Below are positions 1 through 8,214 of a DNA stretch of 64,000 bases, in pieces. The position numbers and the translations under genes are program-made. The stretch lies in assembly GCF_039524395.1 (NCBI RefSeq), contig NZ_BAAAGO010000022.1, one strand, 5' to 3'. This DNA is from Micropruina glycogenica. GTDB lineage: Bacteria > Actinomycetota > Actinomycetes > Propionibacteriales > Propionibacteriaceae. The stretch's first letter is position 1; every line of letters starts with the position of its first letter. Under the pieces are notes generated by a model. The model was given only the letters and a program-made list of their open reading frames with translations, searched no databases and was not told where the DNA came from.

Positions 1-974
1 TGGCCGACGCCGGGTTCGTGCAGGTGCTGCAGTTGCCGTTCGCCTCGGGTGACGACCTCGACAAGCTGGGCCTGCCCGCCGACGACCGCCGGCGGGCCAC
101 CGTGCGGCTGGCCAACCCGCTGGCCGAAACGAGCCCGTACCTGCGCACCATGCTGCTGCCCGGGTTGTTCGTCGCGGTGCAGCGCAACACCTCGCGCGGC
201 AACGACGACCTGGCGCTGTTCGAGGCCGGGGCGGTGTTCCGGGCCGGTTCGGGCGCGGCGGCTCCGATGCCGGGGGTCGAGCAGCGGCCGTCCGATGCCG
301 AGCTGGCCGCGATCGAGGCGGCGATTCCGCCGCAGCCGTGGCATCTGGCCGCGGTGCTGACCGGCGACTGGAAGCCGGCGGGCTGGACGGGCCCGGCGGA
401 GCCGGCGTCGTGGCGGCAGGCGTTGGCGTTCGCCGACGTGGCGGCCGGGGCGGCGGGCGTGGAGGTTCGGCGTGAGGCCGACGACCATGCGCCGTTCCAT
501 CCGGGCCGGTGCGCGAAACTGCTGGTCACGGCCGCGGACGGCACCGAGGTGCTGTTCGGCCACGCCGGTGAACTGCACCCGCTGGTGTGCCGGGCGTTCG
601 GGCTGCCGGCCCGCACGGCTGCCGCCGAGGTGAGCCTCGACGTGCTGATCGCCGTGGCGCCGGGCGGCGGCACGATCGGGCAGTTGTCGCCGCACCCCGT
701 AGCCAAAGAAGACGTGGCACTGGTCGTCGACGAGACGGTCAGCGCAGGTGAGTTGCAGGCCGCCCTGGTGGCCGGCGCGGGCGAGTTGCTGGAGTCGATA
801 CGGCTGTTCGACATCTACCGCGGCTCCCAGATCGCGGACGGTTCGAAGTCGTTGGCCTACGCGCTGCGCTTCCGCGCCCCCGACCGCACGTTGAAGGACG
901 CCGAGATCGCGGCGGCCCGTGACGCGGCGGTGGCCGAGGCCGTCCGGCAGTTCGGGGCGGTTCAGCGCGCCTGA
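1..974 (+). CDS. pheT: Phenylalanyl-tRNA synthetase beta subunit, 3' part
   Basis: This is the C-terminal part of the beta subunit of the cytoplasmic (alpha-beta)2 enzyme that charges tRNA-Phe. The reading frame is open from the first base, the first full codon is at 3, and the gene starts upstream of the window. About 320 residues are visible. The last ~95 residues form the FDX-ACB anticodon-binding domain, recognisable from LSPHPVAKEDVALVV, the DIYRG stretch and the closing SLAYALRFRAPDRTL. In many actinobacteria pheST directly precedes argCJBDFRGH. Here about 7 kb of other genes separate pheT from argC. The stop codon is followed within 3 bases by a GGGACGGTTC-type repeat. Confidence 0.95.
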   Translation, partial: ADAGFVQVLQLPFASGDDLDKLGLPADDRRRATVRLANPLAETSPYLRTMLLPGLFVAVQRNTSRGNDDLALFEAGAVFRAGSGAAAPMPGVEQRPSDAELAAIEAAIPPQPWHLAAVLTGDWKPAGWTGPAEPASWRQALAFADVAAGAAGVEVRREADDHAPFHPGRCAKLLVTAADGTEVLFGHAGELHPLVCRAFGLPARTAAAEVSLDVLIAVAPGGGTIGQLSPHPVAKEDVALVVDETVSAGELQAALVAGAGELLESIRLFDIYRGSQIADGSKSLAYALRFRAPDRTLKDAEIAAARDAAVAEAVRQFGAVQRA

Positions 975-976
975 CC

Positions 977-1051
977 GGTAATGGGGACGGTTCCCATTAC
1001 CGTTCACAGGGTTGCGTGGTGGGTATTGGGGACGGTTCCGATTACCGTTCA
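977..1051 (+). repeat. GGGACGGTTC repeat, left block beside the reductase gene
   Basis: Two units of a ~42-bp motif built around GGTAATGGGGACGGTTCC and ATTACCGTTCA. Each unit is itself partly palindromic (GGTAAT...ATTACC). The block starts 3 bases after the pheT stop. The block at 1713-1797 is nearly the same sequence in inverted orientation, so the gene at 1137-1700 lies between inverted copies. Confidence 0.9.
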
Positions 1052-1136
1052 GGGTGGTCCGATGACTGGCGAAATCGTCCGTGACCACAGCAGCCACCGC
1101 ATTCTGGCGCAGGTGCCCCTTGATTGGAGGTGAGCG

Positions 1137-1700
1137 GTGAGCACGATCTATTACACCGCGACGACCTTGGACGGCTTTCTGGCCGACCCCGACGACTCGC
1201 TCGACTGGCTGTTTCGACAGAACCAAGAAGACGGCGGCCCGTTCGGCTACGAGGCGTTCATCGCCAACGTGGGTGCCATCGCCATGGGGGCGACCACCTA
1301 CGAGTGGGTACGCTCACACCTGGCCGCGTCAGGTGAGCCGTGGCCCTACAAGCAACCGACCTGGGTGTTCACCCATCGCGACCTGCCGTTGATCGATGGG
1401 GCGGACGTCCGGTTGACCAACGGAGCCGTCGATCGGGTGCACGCCGACTTGACCAGGGCCGCTGATGGCACGGACGTCTGGATCGTCGGCGGGGGAGCGC
1501 TGGCCGCCGACTTCGCCCGGGCGGGCCTGCTCGACGAGATCGTGGTCAGCATCGCGCCGGTCACCCTGGGCGCTGGACGTCCGCTGCTGTCGGGACGGTT
1601 CGACCTGCAGTTGTTAGACACCGGGCGCAATGTGGACTTCGTGTGCGCGCGCTACCGCGTGGTGGGCATGCTGACCGAGGACCTGCCCGACGGAGAGTGA
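1137..1700 (+). CDS. Dihydrofolate reductase / RibD C-terminal-like protein
   Basis: A 187-residue single-domain protein of the RibD_C/DHFR-like superfamily, which usually reduces pterin-, flavin- or pyrimidine-type substrates with NADPH. The visible signature is an N-terminal YYTATTLDGFLADPDDSLDW stretch (DG-F motif), MGATTYEW near residue 45, WIVGGGALAADFARAGLLDEI in the second half, and a closing APVTLGAGRPL. A GTG start at 1137 is chosen because GGAGG lies at 1126-1130, six bases upstream. The substrate cannot be told from sequence and many relatives are uncharacterised. The gene interrupts the pheT-arg neighbourhood and is bracketed by inverted repeats, which suggests it arrived as a unit. 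Confidence 0.85.
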   Translation: MSTIYYTATTLDGFLADPDDSLDWLFRQNQEDGGPFGYEAFIANVGAIAMGATTYEWVRSHLAASGEPWPYKQPTWVFTHRDLPLIDGADVRLTNGAVDRVHADLTRAADGTDVWIVGGGALAADFARAGLLDEIVVSIAPVTLGAGRPLLSGRFDLQLLDTGRNVDFVCARYRVVGMLTEDLPDGE

Positions 1701-1712
1701 TCCATCCCGGTC

Positions 1713-1797
1713 GTGAACGGTAATCGGAACCGTCCCCATTACCCACCAAGCAATCCCTGTGAACGGTAATCGGAACCGTCCCCATTACCCACCACGC
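1713..1797 (-). repeat. GGGACGGTTC repeat, right inverted block
   Basis: Two units of the same motif as at 977-1051, in the opposite orientation (GAACGGTAATCGGAACCGTCCCC). The block runs into the 3' end of the converging SUMT-GNAT gene. The repeat's GGTGGGTAA supplies that gene's last codons and its TAA stop. Confidence 0.9.
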
Positions 1798-3020
1798 GGC
1801 TTCACCATGCGCACGGTGATCGGAATCTGTGGCAGAAGCGGGTCGGCCCCGTCCACCACCGTGTAACCCGCCGCCGCGTACAGCCGCTGGTTTCGGTAGC
1901 TGTGGTGACCGGTGAACAGGGCGAACCGCGTCACCGACGAGGGTGCCTGGGCCTCGATGTGTTCCAGCAGCCGGCGTCCGATGCCCTGACCGGACTGGTC
2001 GGCGGCCACCATCAGCCGACCGATGTCCCAGTCGGTCTCGTGCGCGCGCGCTCGCACCGAGGCGATCAGCCGGCCGTCGCGGCGCAGCACCCAGGTCTCC
2101 CATTGAGCGAGGTCGGTCAGCACCGCCGCCAGATCTTCGTGCAGGGCCGGTATGTCCATGCTGTCGTTGTCGAGGGCCTCCTGCATCCAGCACGCGCGTT
2201 GCAGCACCAGCAGTTCGCCGGCGTCCGACTCGCGGGCGGGGCGCAACTCCTCGGTCACCGCCGGCGATTGCGAGGATGACTCCGCCACCGGCCTCGTCAC
2301 CGCCAGTTCCAGCCCCGCGACGTCACCGATCACCACGATCGCCGGCGGACGCACCCCCGCTGCGACCCGCGCGATGTCGCCCACCGTGCCGCGCACTGTG
2401 GTCATGGTCGGCAGCCAGGCGTCCGCCACGACCGCCGCCGGCGTGGTCGCCGGCGAGCCGTGCGCCACCAGTTCGGCGCAGATCGCGGCCAGGTTCGCCA
2501 CCCCCATCAGCACGACGATGGTGTGCCCGGCCCTCGCCAGCGCACCCCAGTTGGTGGTCGAGGCGGCGTGCCCGGGCGGCACGTGCCCCGACACGACGGT
2601 GAACGCCTGCACGACGCCACGATGCGTGATCGGAATGCCGGCCAGCGCCGGCCCTGCGATCGACGACGACACCCCGGGTATCACTTCGACCGCAATGCCT
2701 GCCTCCGCGCAGGCGATCACCTCTTCGCCACCCCGGCCGAACACGAACGGGTCGCCGCCCTTGAACCGCACCACATGGCGTCCGGCGCGGGCATGTTCGA
2801 TGAGCAGTTCGTTGATGCGCTGCTGCGACGTGCTTCGCCCGCCGGGCAGCTTGCCCACGTCGATCAGCAGCACGCCTGCGCGGCACTCGTCCAGGCTCGC
2901 CAGCGGCACCAGATGGTCGTAGAGCACCACGTCGGCCGAGCGCAGGGCGTCCAGGCCCGCGACGGTGAGCAGCCCCGGGTCGCCGGGCCCGCCGCCCACC
3001 AGGGTCACCCGGCCGGTCAT
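1785..3020 (-). CDS. cobA: Uroporphyrinogen-III C-methyltransferase fused to a GNAT acetyltransferase domain
   Basis: A 411-residue fusion. Residues 1-~245 are SUMT/CobA, which uses two SAM molecules to turn uroporphyrinogen III into precorrin-2, the branch point to cobalamin and siroheme. Family motifs are GGGPGDPG (9-16), FKGGDPFVFGRGGEE (86-100) and VIPGVSSSIAGPALAGIPITHRG-type residues (113-135). After a Ser-rich linker, residues ~258-411 form a GNAT domain. Its acetyl-CoA loop is QSGQGIGRRLLEHIE (342-356), followed by FTGHHSYRNQRLYAAAGY. The ATG at 3020 overlaps the hemL stop (ATGA). The acceptor of the GNAT half is unknown. The last codons lie inside a dispersed repeat. SUMT function is very likely; the role of the fusion is open. 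Confidence 0.9.
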   Translation of the reverse strand: MTGRVTLVGGGPGDPGLLTVAGLDALRSADVVLYDHLVPLASLDECRAGVLLIDVGKLPGGRSTSQQRINELLIEHARAGRHVVRFKGGDPFVFGRGGEEVIACAEAGIAVEVIPGVSSSIAGPALAGIPITHRGVVQAFTVVSGHVPPGHAASTTNWGALARAGHTIVVLMGVANLAAICAELVAHGSPATTPAAVVADAWLPTMTTVRGTVGDIARVAAGVRPPAIVVIGDVAGLELAVTRPVAESSSQSPAVTEELRPARESDAGELLVLQRACWMQEALDNDSMDIPALHEDLAAVLTDLAQWETWVLRRDGRLIASVRARAHETDWDIGRLMVAADQSGQGIGRRLLEHIEAQAPSSVTRFALFTGHHSYRNQRLYAAAGYTVVDGADPLLPQIPITVRMVKPRGG

Positions 3021-4396
3021 GCTGCGCCCAGGGCGGCCCGCGCCGCACCCGGTAGAGCCTCGACGATGCGATTCAGCGCCGCGTCGTCGTGCGCGGCCGA
3101 CAAGAACCACGCCTCGTAGCCCGACGGCGGCAGCGCCACCCCCGCGTCGAGCATCGCGTGGAAGAAGCGGGCGAAGGCTGCCGAATCCTGCCGCTGAGCG
3201 GCGGCGTAGTCGGTGATGGGGCGGTCGAAGTCACCGAAGAACACCGTGAACAAAGAGCCCGCGGACTGAACCAGATGCGGCACTCCAACCTCGAACAGGG
3301 CCTCGTTCACCGCGGCCTGCAGGTCGCTCGACACCGCGTCCACGGCCGCGTAGACGTTGATGTCGGCCAGTCGCAGCGTGGCGATGCCGGCCGCGGTGGC
3401 CAGCGGATTACCCGACAGGGTGCCCGCCTGGTACACCGGCCCGAGCGGCGCCAGCAGGTCCATCACGTCGGCGCGTCCGCCGATCGCGGCCAGCGGCATG
3501 CCGCCGCCGACCACCTTGCCGAAGGTGAACAGGTCGGGAGCCGCGTTGGGCGAGCCCGTCGAGGCCTTGGGGGCGGGGGCGGTGGTCTCGACAAGCTCGA
3601 CCAAGGGTGGTGTCTCGACCAGCGGTGGGGTCTCGACCGCAGAACGCTCCAGCCCCCACCAACCGCTTCGATGCACGCGAAAACCGGTGAGCACCTCGTC
3701 GAAGATCAACAATGCGCCGTGCCGTGCGGTGATCGCGCGCAGAAAGGCGTTGAAGCCGACCGCCGGCGGCACCACGCCCATGTTCGCCGGTGCCGGTTCG
3801 GTGATCACCGCCGCGATCTGGTCGGGGTAGGCGTCGAACACCGCCTCAAGCGCGGCCTCGTCGTTGTACGGCACCACGATCGTCTGCCCGGCCGTCGCCG
3901 CGGTCACCCCGGCAGACCCCGGCAACCCCTGCGTCGCCACCCCCGAGCCGGCCGCGGCCAGCAGGCCGTCCGAATGGCCGTGGTAGCAGCCGGCGAACTT
4001 GACGATCAGGTCGCGTCCGGTGGCGCCACGGGCCAGCCGAATCGCGGTCATGCACGCCTCGGTGCCGGTCGACACGAAGCGCACCTTGGCCGCCTCGGGC
4101 ACCCGCGCCCGGACGGCCTCGGCCAGTTCCACCTCGGCCTCGGTCGGCGCTCCGAACGACAGTCCGCGGGCGGCGGCCTCTTGCACCGCGCGCACCACCT
4201 CGGGGTGCGCGTGGCCGAGCAGCGCCGGCCCCCACGAGCCCACCGCGTCGACGTATTCGCGGCCGTCGGTGTCGTACAGGTAGGGCCCCGACGCCCGAGC
4301 GATGAACACCGGGTCGCCACCCACCGAGCCGAACGCCCGCACGGGGGAGTCGACGCCGCCGGGGATCACCCTGCACGCGCGTTGGTACAAGCTCAT
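3017..4396 (-). CDS. hemL: Glutamate-1-semialdehyde 2,1-aminomutase with in-frame repeat insertion
   Basis: A PLP enzyme that isomerises glutamate-1-semialdehyde to 5-aminolevulinate, the first dedicated tetrapyrrole precursor in the C5 pathway. It has 459 residues, longer than the usual ~430. Visible motifs are GGVDSPVRAF at the N-terminus, STGTEACMTAIRLARG, DEVLTGFRV (233-241) and TFGKVVGGGMP with the PLP lysine at 294. Residues 251-286, between GWWGLE and PDLFTFGKV, are an extra Val-Glu-Thr/Pro-rich segment encoded by copies of the GTCTCGAC repeat (3539-3646). Family members normally have only a few residues there. The frame is kept and all catalytic motifs are present, so the gene is probably functional. 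It is fourth from last in a minus-strand operon and 13 bases downstream of hemB. Confidence 0.95.
   Translation of the reverse strand: MSLYQRACRVIPGGVDSPVRAFGSVGGDPVFIARASGPYLYDTDGREYVDAVGSWGPALLGHAHPEVVRAVQEAAARGLSFGAPTEAEVELAEAVRARVPEAAKVRFVSTGTEACMTAIRLARGATGRDLIVKFAGCYHGHSDGLLAAAGSGVATQGLPGSAGVTAATAGQTIVVPYNDEAALEAVFDAYPDQIAAVITEPAPANMGVVPPAVGFNAFLRAITARHGALLIFDEVLTGFRVHRSGWWGLERSAVETPPLVETPPLVELVETTAPAPKASTGSPNAAPDLFTFGKVVGGGMPLAAIGGRADVMDLLAPLGPVYQAGTLSGNPLATAAGIATLRLADINVYAAVDAVSSDLQAAVNEALFEVGVPHLVQSAGSLFTVFFGDFDRPITDYAAAQRQDSAAFARFFHAMLDAGVALPPSGYEAWFLSAAHDDAALNRIVEALPGAARAALGAA
3539..3646 (-). repeat. GTCGAG/GTCTCGAC repeat inserted inside hemL
   Basis: Three to four tandem or inverted copies of the word GTCTCGACAAGCTCGACC and variants, read on the minus strand as Val-Glu-Thr-Pro-Pro-Leu-Val-Glu. 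The same word occurs in the argB tail and in several spacers. Its length is close to a multiple of three, so the hemL frame is preserved. Confidence 0.85.
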
Positions 4397-4409
4397 CGTT
4401 CTGCCTCAC

Positions 4410-5381
4410 TCATGACAGGCCCTTCGCCAGTTCGATCGCCGCGTAGGTGAGCACGATGTGCGCACCCGCGCGCACGATCGCCGTGACGGCCTCGGCCAAC
4501 GCGCGGTCGCGGTCGATCCAGCCCCGCTCGGCCGCCGCCCACACCATCGCGTACTCGCCCGACACGTGGTAGGCCGCCACCGGCACCGACGACTGGGCGG
4601 CCACGTCGGCCAGCACATCGAGGTAGTAGCCGGCCGGCTTCACCATCAGCAGGTCGGCACCCTCGGCTTCGTCGAGCGCGGCCTCGCGGACGCCCTCACG
4701 CCGATTCGCCGGATCTTGCTGGTAGGTGCGCCGGTCGCCGGACAGAGAGGAGTTCACGGCCTCGCGGAACGGCCCGTAGAACGCCGAGGCGTACTTGGCG
4801 GCGTAGGCGAGAATCGCCACGTCGTCGAATCCGGCCGCGTCGAGGCCGGTGCGAATCGCAAGCACCTGGCCGTCCATCATTCCCGACGGCCCCACCACGT
4901 GCGCCCCCGCCACGGCCTGGCTGACCGCCAACTCGACGTACCGCTCAAGGGTGGCGTCGTTGTCGACCCGTCCGACCTGATCGAGCACGCCGCAGTGGCC
5001 GTGATCGGTGAACTCGTCGAGGCACGTGTCGGCCATCACCACCAGGTCGTCGCCCACCGCGTCGCGCACGGCGCTCAACCCCCGGTTCAGAATGCCGTCG
5101 GGTGCCCAACCCATCGAGCCGTAGGCGTCCTTGTCTTCCGGCTTGGGAACGCCGAACAGCATGATGCCCTTCAGCCCGGCGTCCACGGCCAGGCGGGCCT
5201 CGTCGGCCACCGAGCGCAACGTGTGCTGCACCACGCCCGGCAGCGAGGTGATGGGCGCGGGCTCGGTCAGCCCGTCGGCGACGAACACCGGCAGCACCAG
5301 TTGTGCAGGGTGCACCCGGGTTTCGGCCACCAGCGATCGCATGGCGGACGTCGTTCTCAACCGGCGAGGGCGAATGATCAT
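4410..5381 (-). CDS. hemB: Porphobilinogen synthase (5-aminolevulinate dehydratase)
   Basis: Condenses two 5-aminolevulinate molecules into porphobilinogen. The protein has 323 residues, the family's normal length. The metal-site loop reads ADTCLDEFTDHGHCG: two of the three classical zinc cysteines are kept and the middle one is Asp, a mixed site type known among HemB proteins. The two active-site lysines are in AYAAKYASAFYGPFR and LLMVKPAGYYLDVL. The ATG at 5381 overlaps the hemCD stop (ATGA), so the two are translationally coupled. It supplies the substrate for HemC encoded just upstream. Confidence 0.96.
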   Translation of the reverse strand: MIIRPRRLRTTSAMRSLVAETRVHPAQLVLPVFVADGLTEPAPITSLPGVVQHTLRSVADEARLAVDAGLKGIMLFGVPKPEDKDAYGSMGWAPDGILNRGLSAVRDAVGDDLVVMADTCLDEFTDHGHCGVLDQVGRVDNDATLERYVELAVSQAVAGAHVVGPSGMMDGQVLAIRTGLDAAGFDDVAILAYAAKYASAFYGPFREAVNSSLSGDRRTYQQDPANRREGVREAALDEAEGADLLMVKPAGYYLDVLADVAAQSSVPVAAYHVSGEYAMVWAAAERGWIDRDRALAEAVTAIVRAGAHIVLTYAAIELAKGLS

Positions 5382-6949
5382 GATTGTTCCTTTCGCAGCG
5401 CCACCAGCGCGTCGACCAGGCCCGCAGCGGTCGCTTCGGTCGCCGTGCCTACGACGTCGAACCCGAGGGCAGCCGCGGCGGCGGCACTGGTCGCGCCCAG
5501 CGCAACCACCGGCGGACCAGGCATATCGAGCAGTTCGCTGGCCGCGCGTGCCACGGACGGAGCCGTCACCACGAAGACGTCGTAGTCGGGCCAGGCGTCT
5601 GCGATCGTCGCGTCCACGGACGTCACCGGCATGGTTCGATACACCGGCACGGGCACGACGTTCCAGCCGCGGGCAGCGAGCGCCTCGGCCAGGTCGGGGG
5701 CCGGGTCGGCCGCACCGGGAATCAGCACCGTGCCGGGGCCGTCGGCGAAGACGCCGGCCAGCGCGGCGCCCCCCGAACCGTTCGTGGGCTTCAGCCCCAC
5801 CCTTAGTCCGGCCTCTCGTAGGGCCGCGGCGGTGGCGTCACCCACCGCGGCGATCGTCGTGCCCAGCGGAATCTCGGTTGCCAGGTCGACCCCACCCTCG
5901 GTGAGCACCCGAACGGTGCGGGCCGAGGTGAACGCGATCACGTCGGGGGCCTCGGTGAGCGCCTGCACGAACGGCCGCACAGCGAGCGGTTCGGTGACGG
6001 TGAAGGCCTGCGTGTTGACGGTCGTGCGTTCGGCCTCGAGCACGTCCGCCAGCCCGGACGGCGGGATCAGCACCCGAAGCCCGCGCAGCGGCGCGACCTC
6101 GGCGGCCACCCGCAGGGCGAGCTCGTCGGCCGAAGCGATCGGTCCTACGACGATCGAGCGACGCGCCCCCGCGCCGGTTGCCAACACGGCGTGAATGCTC
6201 AGGTCACCGAGGTTGGCTCGGGCCAGCGCACCGAACGGCGCGGCGCACCCCGCTTCGACCGCCCGCATCGCCGCCCGTTCGAGCTCGACGGCGGCCCGGG
6301 TGCCGGGGTCGTCCAGCCGCGCCAGCAGCTCGATCATCGGCAGGTCGTCGCTGCGGCATTCGATCGCCAGGGCGCCCTGAGCCGGCGCAGGCATCATGTC
6401 GAGCGTGCCGAGGTACTGGGTGATCGCCCCGGCCAGGCCGAGTCGGTGCAGGCCGGCGGCCGCCAGCACCACTGCGTCCAAATCCTTGCCGACGCGAGCC
6501 AGCCGGGTATCGACGTTGCCGCGAATGTCGGCCACCCGCAGGTCTGGACGGGTCAGTGCCAGTTGCGCCGCCCGGCGAGGTGACCCGGTGCCCACCCACG
6601 AGCCGGCGGGCAGGGCGTCGAGGGTGAAGTTGTTGCGGGCGCACAGGGCGTCGCGGGCGTCCTCGCGCTCGGGAATGGCGGCGATGGTGAGGCCCTCAGC
6701 AGGCCTGGTGGGCAGGTCTTTCAGCGAGTGCACCGCCAGATCGCAGTCGCCGGCCAGTACCGCCTCGCGCACGGCCGCCACGAACACCCCGACCCCGCCG
6801 AGGCTCGACAAGGGAGCGGTGCTCACATCGCCCAAGGTCCGCACGCGCACGAGTTCGACCTCGGCACCCAGGTTGCGCAGGGCGTCCGCGATCAGTCCCG
6901 ACTGCGCCAACGCCAGTCGTGAGCCGCGGGTCGCCAGCCTGATCTGCAC
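5378..6949 (-). CDS. hemCD: Hydroxymethylbilane synthase - uroporphyrinogen-III synthase fusion
   Basis: A bifunctional 523-residue protein. Residues 1-~295 are HemC: an N-terminal IRLATRGSRLALAQS, the catalytic Asp78 in HSLKDLP, the SPRRAAQL stretch, and the dipyrromethane-cofactor cysteine Cys235 in EAGCAAPFG. Residues ~296-523 are a HemD-like uroporphyrinogen-III synthase (FTSARTVRVL, AVGDATAAALREAG, VFVVTAPSVARAA). The fusion passes unstable hydroxymethylbilane directly to ring closure. The start is a GTG at 6949 without a clear Shine-Dalgarno. A CAAGAT sequence 8-14 bases upstream could be a -10 box of a leaderless mRNA. This is the first gene of the minus-strand operon hemCD-hemB-hemL-cobA. 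Confidence 0.93.
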   Translation of the reverse strand: MQIRLATRGSRLALAQSGLIADALRNLGAEVELVRVRTLGDVSTAPLSSLGGVGVFVAAVREAVLAGDCDLAVHSLKDLPTRPAEGLTIAAIPEREDARDALCARNNFTLDALPAGSWVGTGSPRRAAQLALTRPDLRVADIRGNVDTRLARVGKDLDAVVLAAAGLHRLGLAGAITQYLGTLDMMPAPAQGALAIECRSDDLPMIELLARLDDPGTRAAVELERAAMRAVEAGCAAPFGALARANLGDLSIHAVLATGAGARRSIVVGPIASADELALRVAAEVAPLRGLRVLIPPSGLADVLEAERTTVNTQAFTVTEPLAVRPFVQALTEAPDVIAFTSARTVRVLTEGGVDLATEIPLGTTIAAVGDATAAALREAGLRVGLKPTNGSGGAALAGVFADGPGTVLIPGAADPAPDLAEALAARGWNVVPVPVYRTMPVTSVDATIADAWPDYDVFVVTAPSVARAASELLDMPGPPVVALGATSAAAAAALGFDVVGTATEATAAGLVDALVALRKEQS

Positions 6950-7025
6950 TCATCCGATCTTGCCTTACCAGCACCGTGGGCATGTGCCAGATCCGTCGGG
7001 TGAGCCGAATGAGGCGCTACTCGCG

Positions 7026-7093
7026 ACGTAACTGCCCCTGTGACACGTCGCTGCCCGCACGCAGGCAGCGATGTGTCAGAAAGGCAGCTACGT
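7026..7093. repeat. Long palindrome A with 19-nt word spacing
   Basis: An inverted repeat with 30-nt arms (about 26 of 30 paired) and an 8-nt loop, in the divergent spacer between hemCD and the HAD gene. Each arm holds two copies of an 11-nt word ACGTNNCTGCC, starting 19 nt apart (7026 and 7045). The right arm mirrors this at 7064 and 7083. The same geometry with different words recurs at 16076 and 29825. Confidence 0.85.
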
Positions 7094-7218
7094 TGGCATC
7101 CAGCGTCATCACCCGTGAGCACGGGTTCGCTGGGCGACTCGGTGACTCGACGGAGCGGACGCAGGGAGCACGCGTCCAAATTTTGTAGTCATTTCAACTA
7201 ATAAGGCAGAATGGTGGT

Positions 7219-7998
7219 ATGAGCAAAGCTCGTAACATTGAATGCTGGCTGACCGACATGGACGGCGTGCTGGTTCATGAAGAACAGGCGCTGCCCGGGG
7301 CGGCCGAACTGATCCAGCGCTGGGTCGACACCTCGAAACGGTTCCTGGTGCTCACCAACAACTCCCTGTTCACGCCGCGTGACCTGTCGGCGCGGTTGAA
7401 GCGGTCGGGCCTGCGCATTCCGCAAGACAACATCTGGACCTCAGCCATGGCCACCGGCGCGTTTCTGAAGACCCAGCCGGGCGACAAGACCGCCTACGTG
7501 ATCGGCGAGGCGGGGCTGACGTTCGCGTTGCACGACGCGGGCTTCGTGCTCACCGACGACGACCCCGACTTCGTGGTGCTGGGCGAGACCCGCACCTTCT
7601 CGTTCGAGGCGATCACCAAGGCGATCCGGCTGATCAGCAACGGGTCGCGGTTCATCGTGACCAACCCCGACACCACCGGCCCCAGCAAGGACGGGCTGCT
7701 GCCCGCGGCCGGTGCCGTGGCGGCGATGATCACCGCGGCGACCAACCGCCAGCCCTACGTGGTGGGCAAGCCGAACCCGATGATGTTCCGCTCGGCGATG
7801 CGTCGCATCGAGGCGCACTCCGAGACCACCGCGATGATCGGCGACCGTATGGACACCGACATCGTGGCCGGCATGGAGGCGGGCCTGCACACCGTGCTGG
7901 TGCTCACCGGGCTGACCACCGAGGCCGACGTGGCGACGTACCCCTTCCGTCCCAACCAAATCCTCAACGGCGTGCACGAACTGGTCGACCAGATCTGA
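7219..7998 (+). CDS. HAD-IIA (NagD-like) sugar-phosphatase family hydrolase
   Basis: A 259-residue cytoplasmic haloacid-dehalogenase phosphatase of subfamily IIA. Motif I is WLTDMDGVLVHEE with the nucleophile Asp (residues ~11-16). Motif II is LTNNS, the motif III lysine is in VVGKPNPMMF, and motif IV is IGDRMDTDIVAGMEAG. This architecture dephosphorylates nucleotides or sugar phosphates such as phosphoglycolate or p-nitrophenyl phosphate; the natural substrate is not evident. It stands alone, with its own upstream region and divergent from the heme operon. The ATG at 7219 begins just before the conserved strand. A second HAD-IIA protein is at 28804. Confidence 0.9.
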   Translation: MSKARNIECWLTDMDGVLVHEEQALPGAAELIQRWVDTSKRFLVLTNNSLFTPRDLSARLKRSGLRIPQDNIWTSAMATGAFLKTQPGDKTAYVIGEAGLTFALHDAGFVLTDDDPDFVVLGETRTFSFEAITKAIRLISNGSRFIVTNPDTTGPSKDGLLPAAGAVAAMITAATNRQPYVVGKPNPMMFRSAMRRIEAHSETTAMIGDRMDTDIVAGMEAGLHTVLVLTGLTTEADVATYPFRPNQILNGVHELVDQI

Positions 7999-8021
7999 GT
8001 ACGGCCAGCGGGCGACGCCGT

Positions 8022-8107
8022 CATGCCGGCGACAGCGCAACAGAATGCTGAGCTGAGCAGTACACCGGCCGGCTGGGACGCCGTCATTCCGGCGAAAGCC
8101 GGTGTAC
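8022..8107. repeat. CCGGCG-type palindromic repeat after the HAD gene
   Basis: Two copies of GACGCCGTCATNCCGGCGANAGC (near 8024 and 8078) with a perfect 10-bp inverted repeat GTACACCGGC / GCCGGTGTAC at 8060-8069 and 8098-8107. The family recurs after argH and pafA. It could act as a terminator-like hairpin for the HAD gene. Confidence 0.7.
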
Positions 8108-8176
8108 GCCACGTTGTCGCAGATCCGCACGAGCTCCAAAGTCGATCACGGGCTGAGTCTCGGCGACCGGTTCCGA

Positions 8177-8214
8177 ATGGAATAATCATTCCTTGTGCGG
8201 CATAGTAATGCCCA
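8177..8214. promoter_or_regulatory. Two adjacent ARG-box-like operators for ArgR
   Basis: Two palindromes, GGAATAATCATTCC (8179-8192) and GGCATAGTAATGCC (8199-8212), have centres 20 bp apart, immediately in front of argC. The first fits the classical 18-bp ARG box (TGAAT-N4-ATTCA type) closely. Paired ARG boxes separated by 2-3 bp are the usual target of ArgR hexamers, and argR is the fifth gene of this operon. Repression by ArgR-arginine is the natural inference. Confidence 0.75.
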
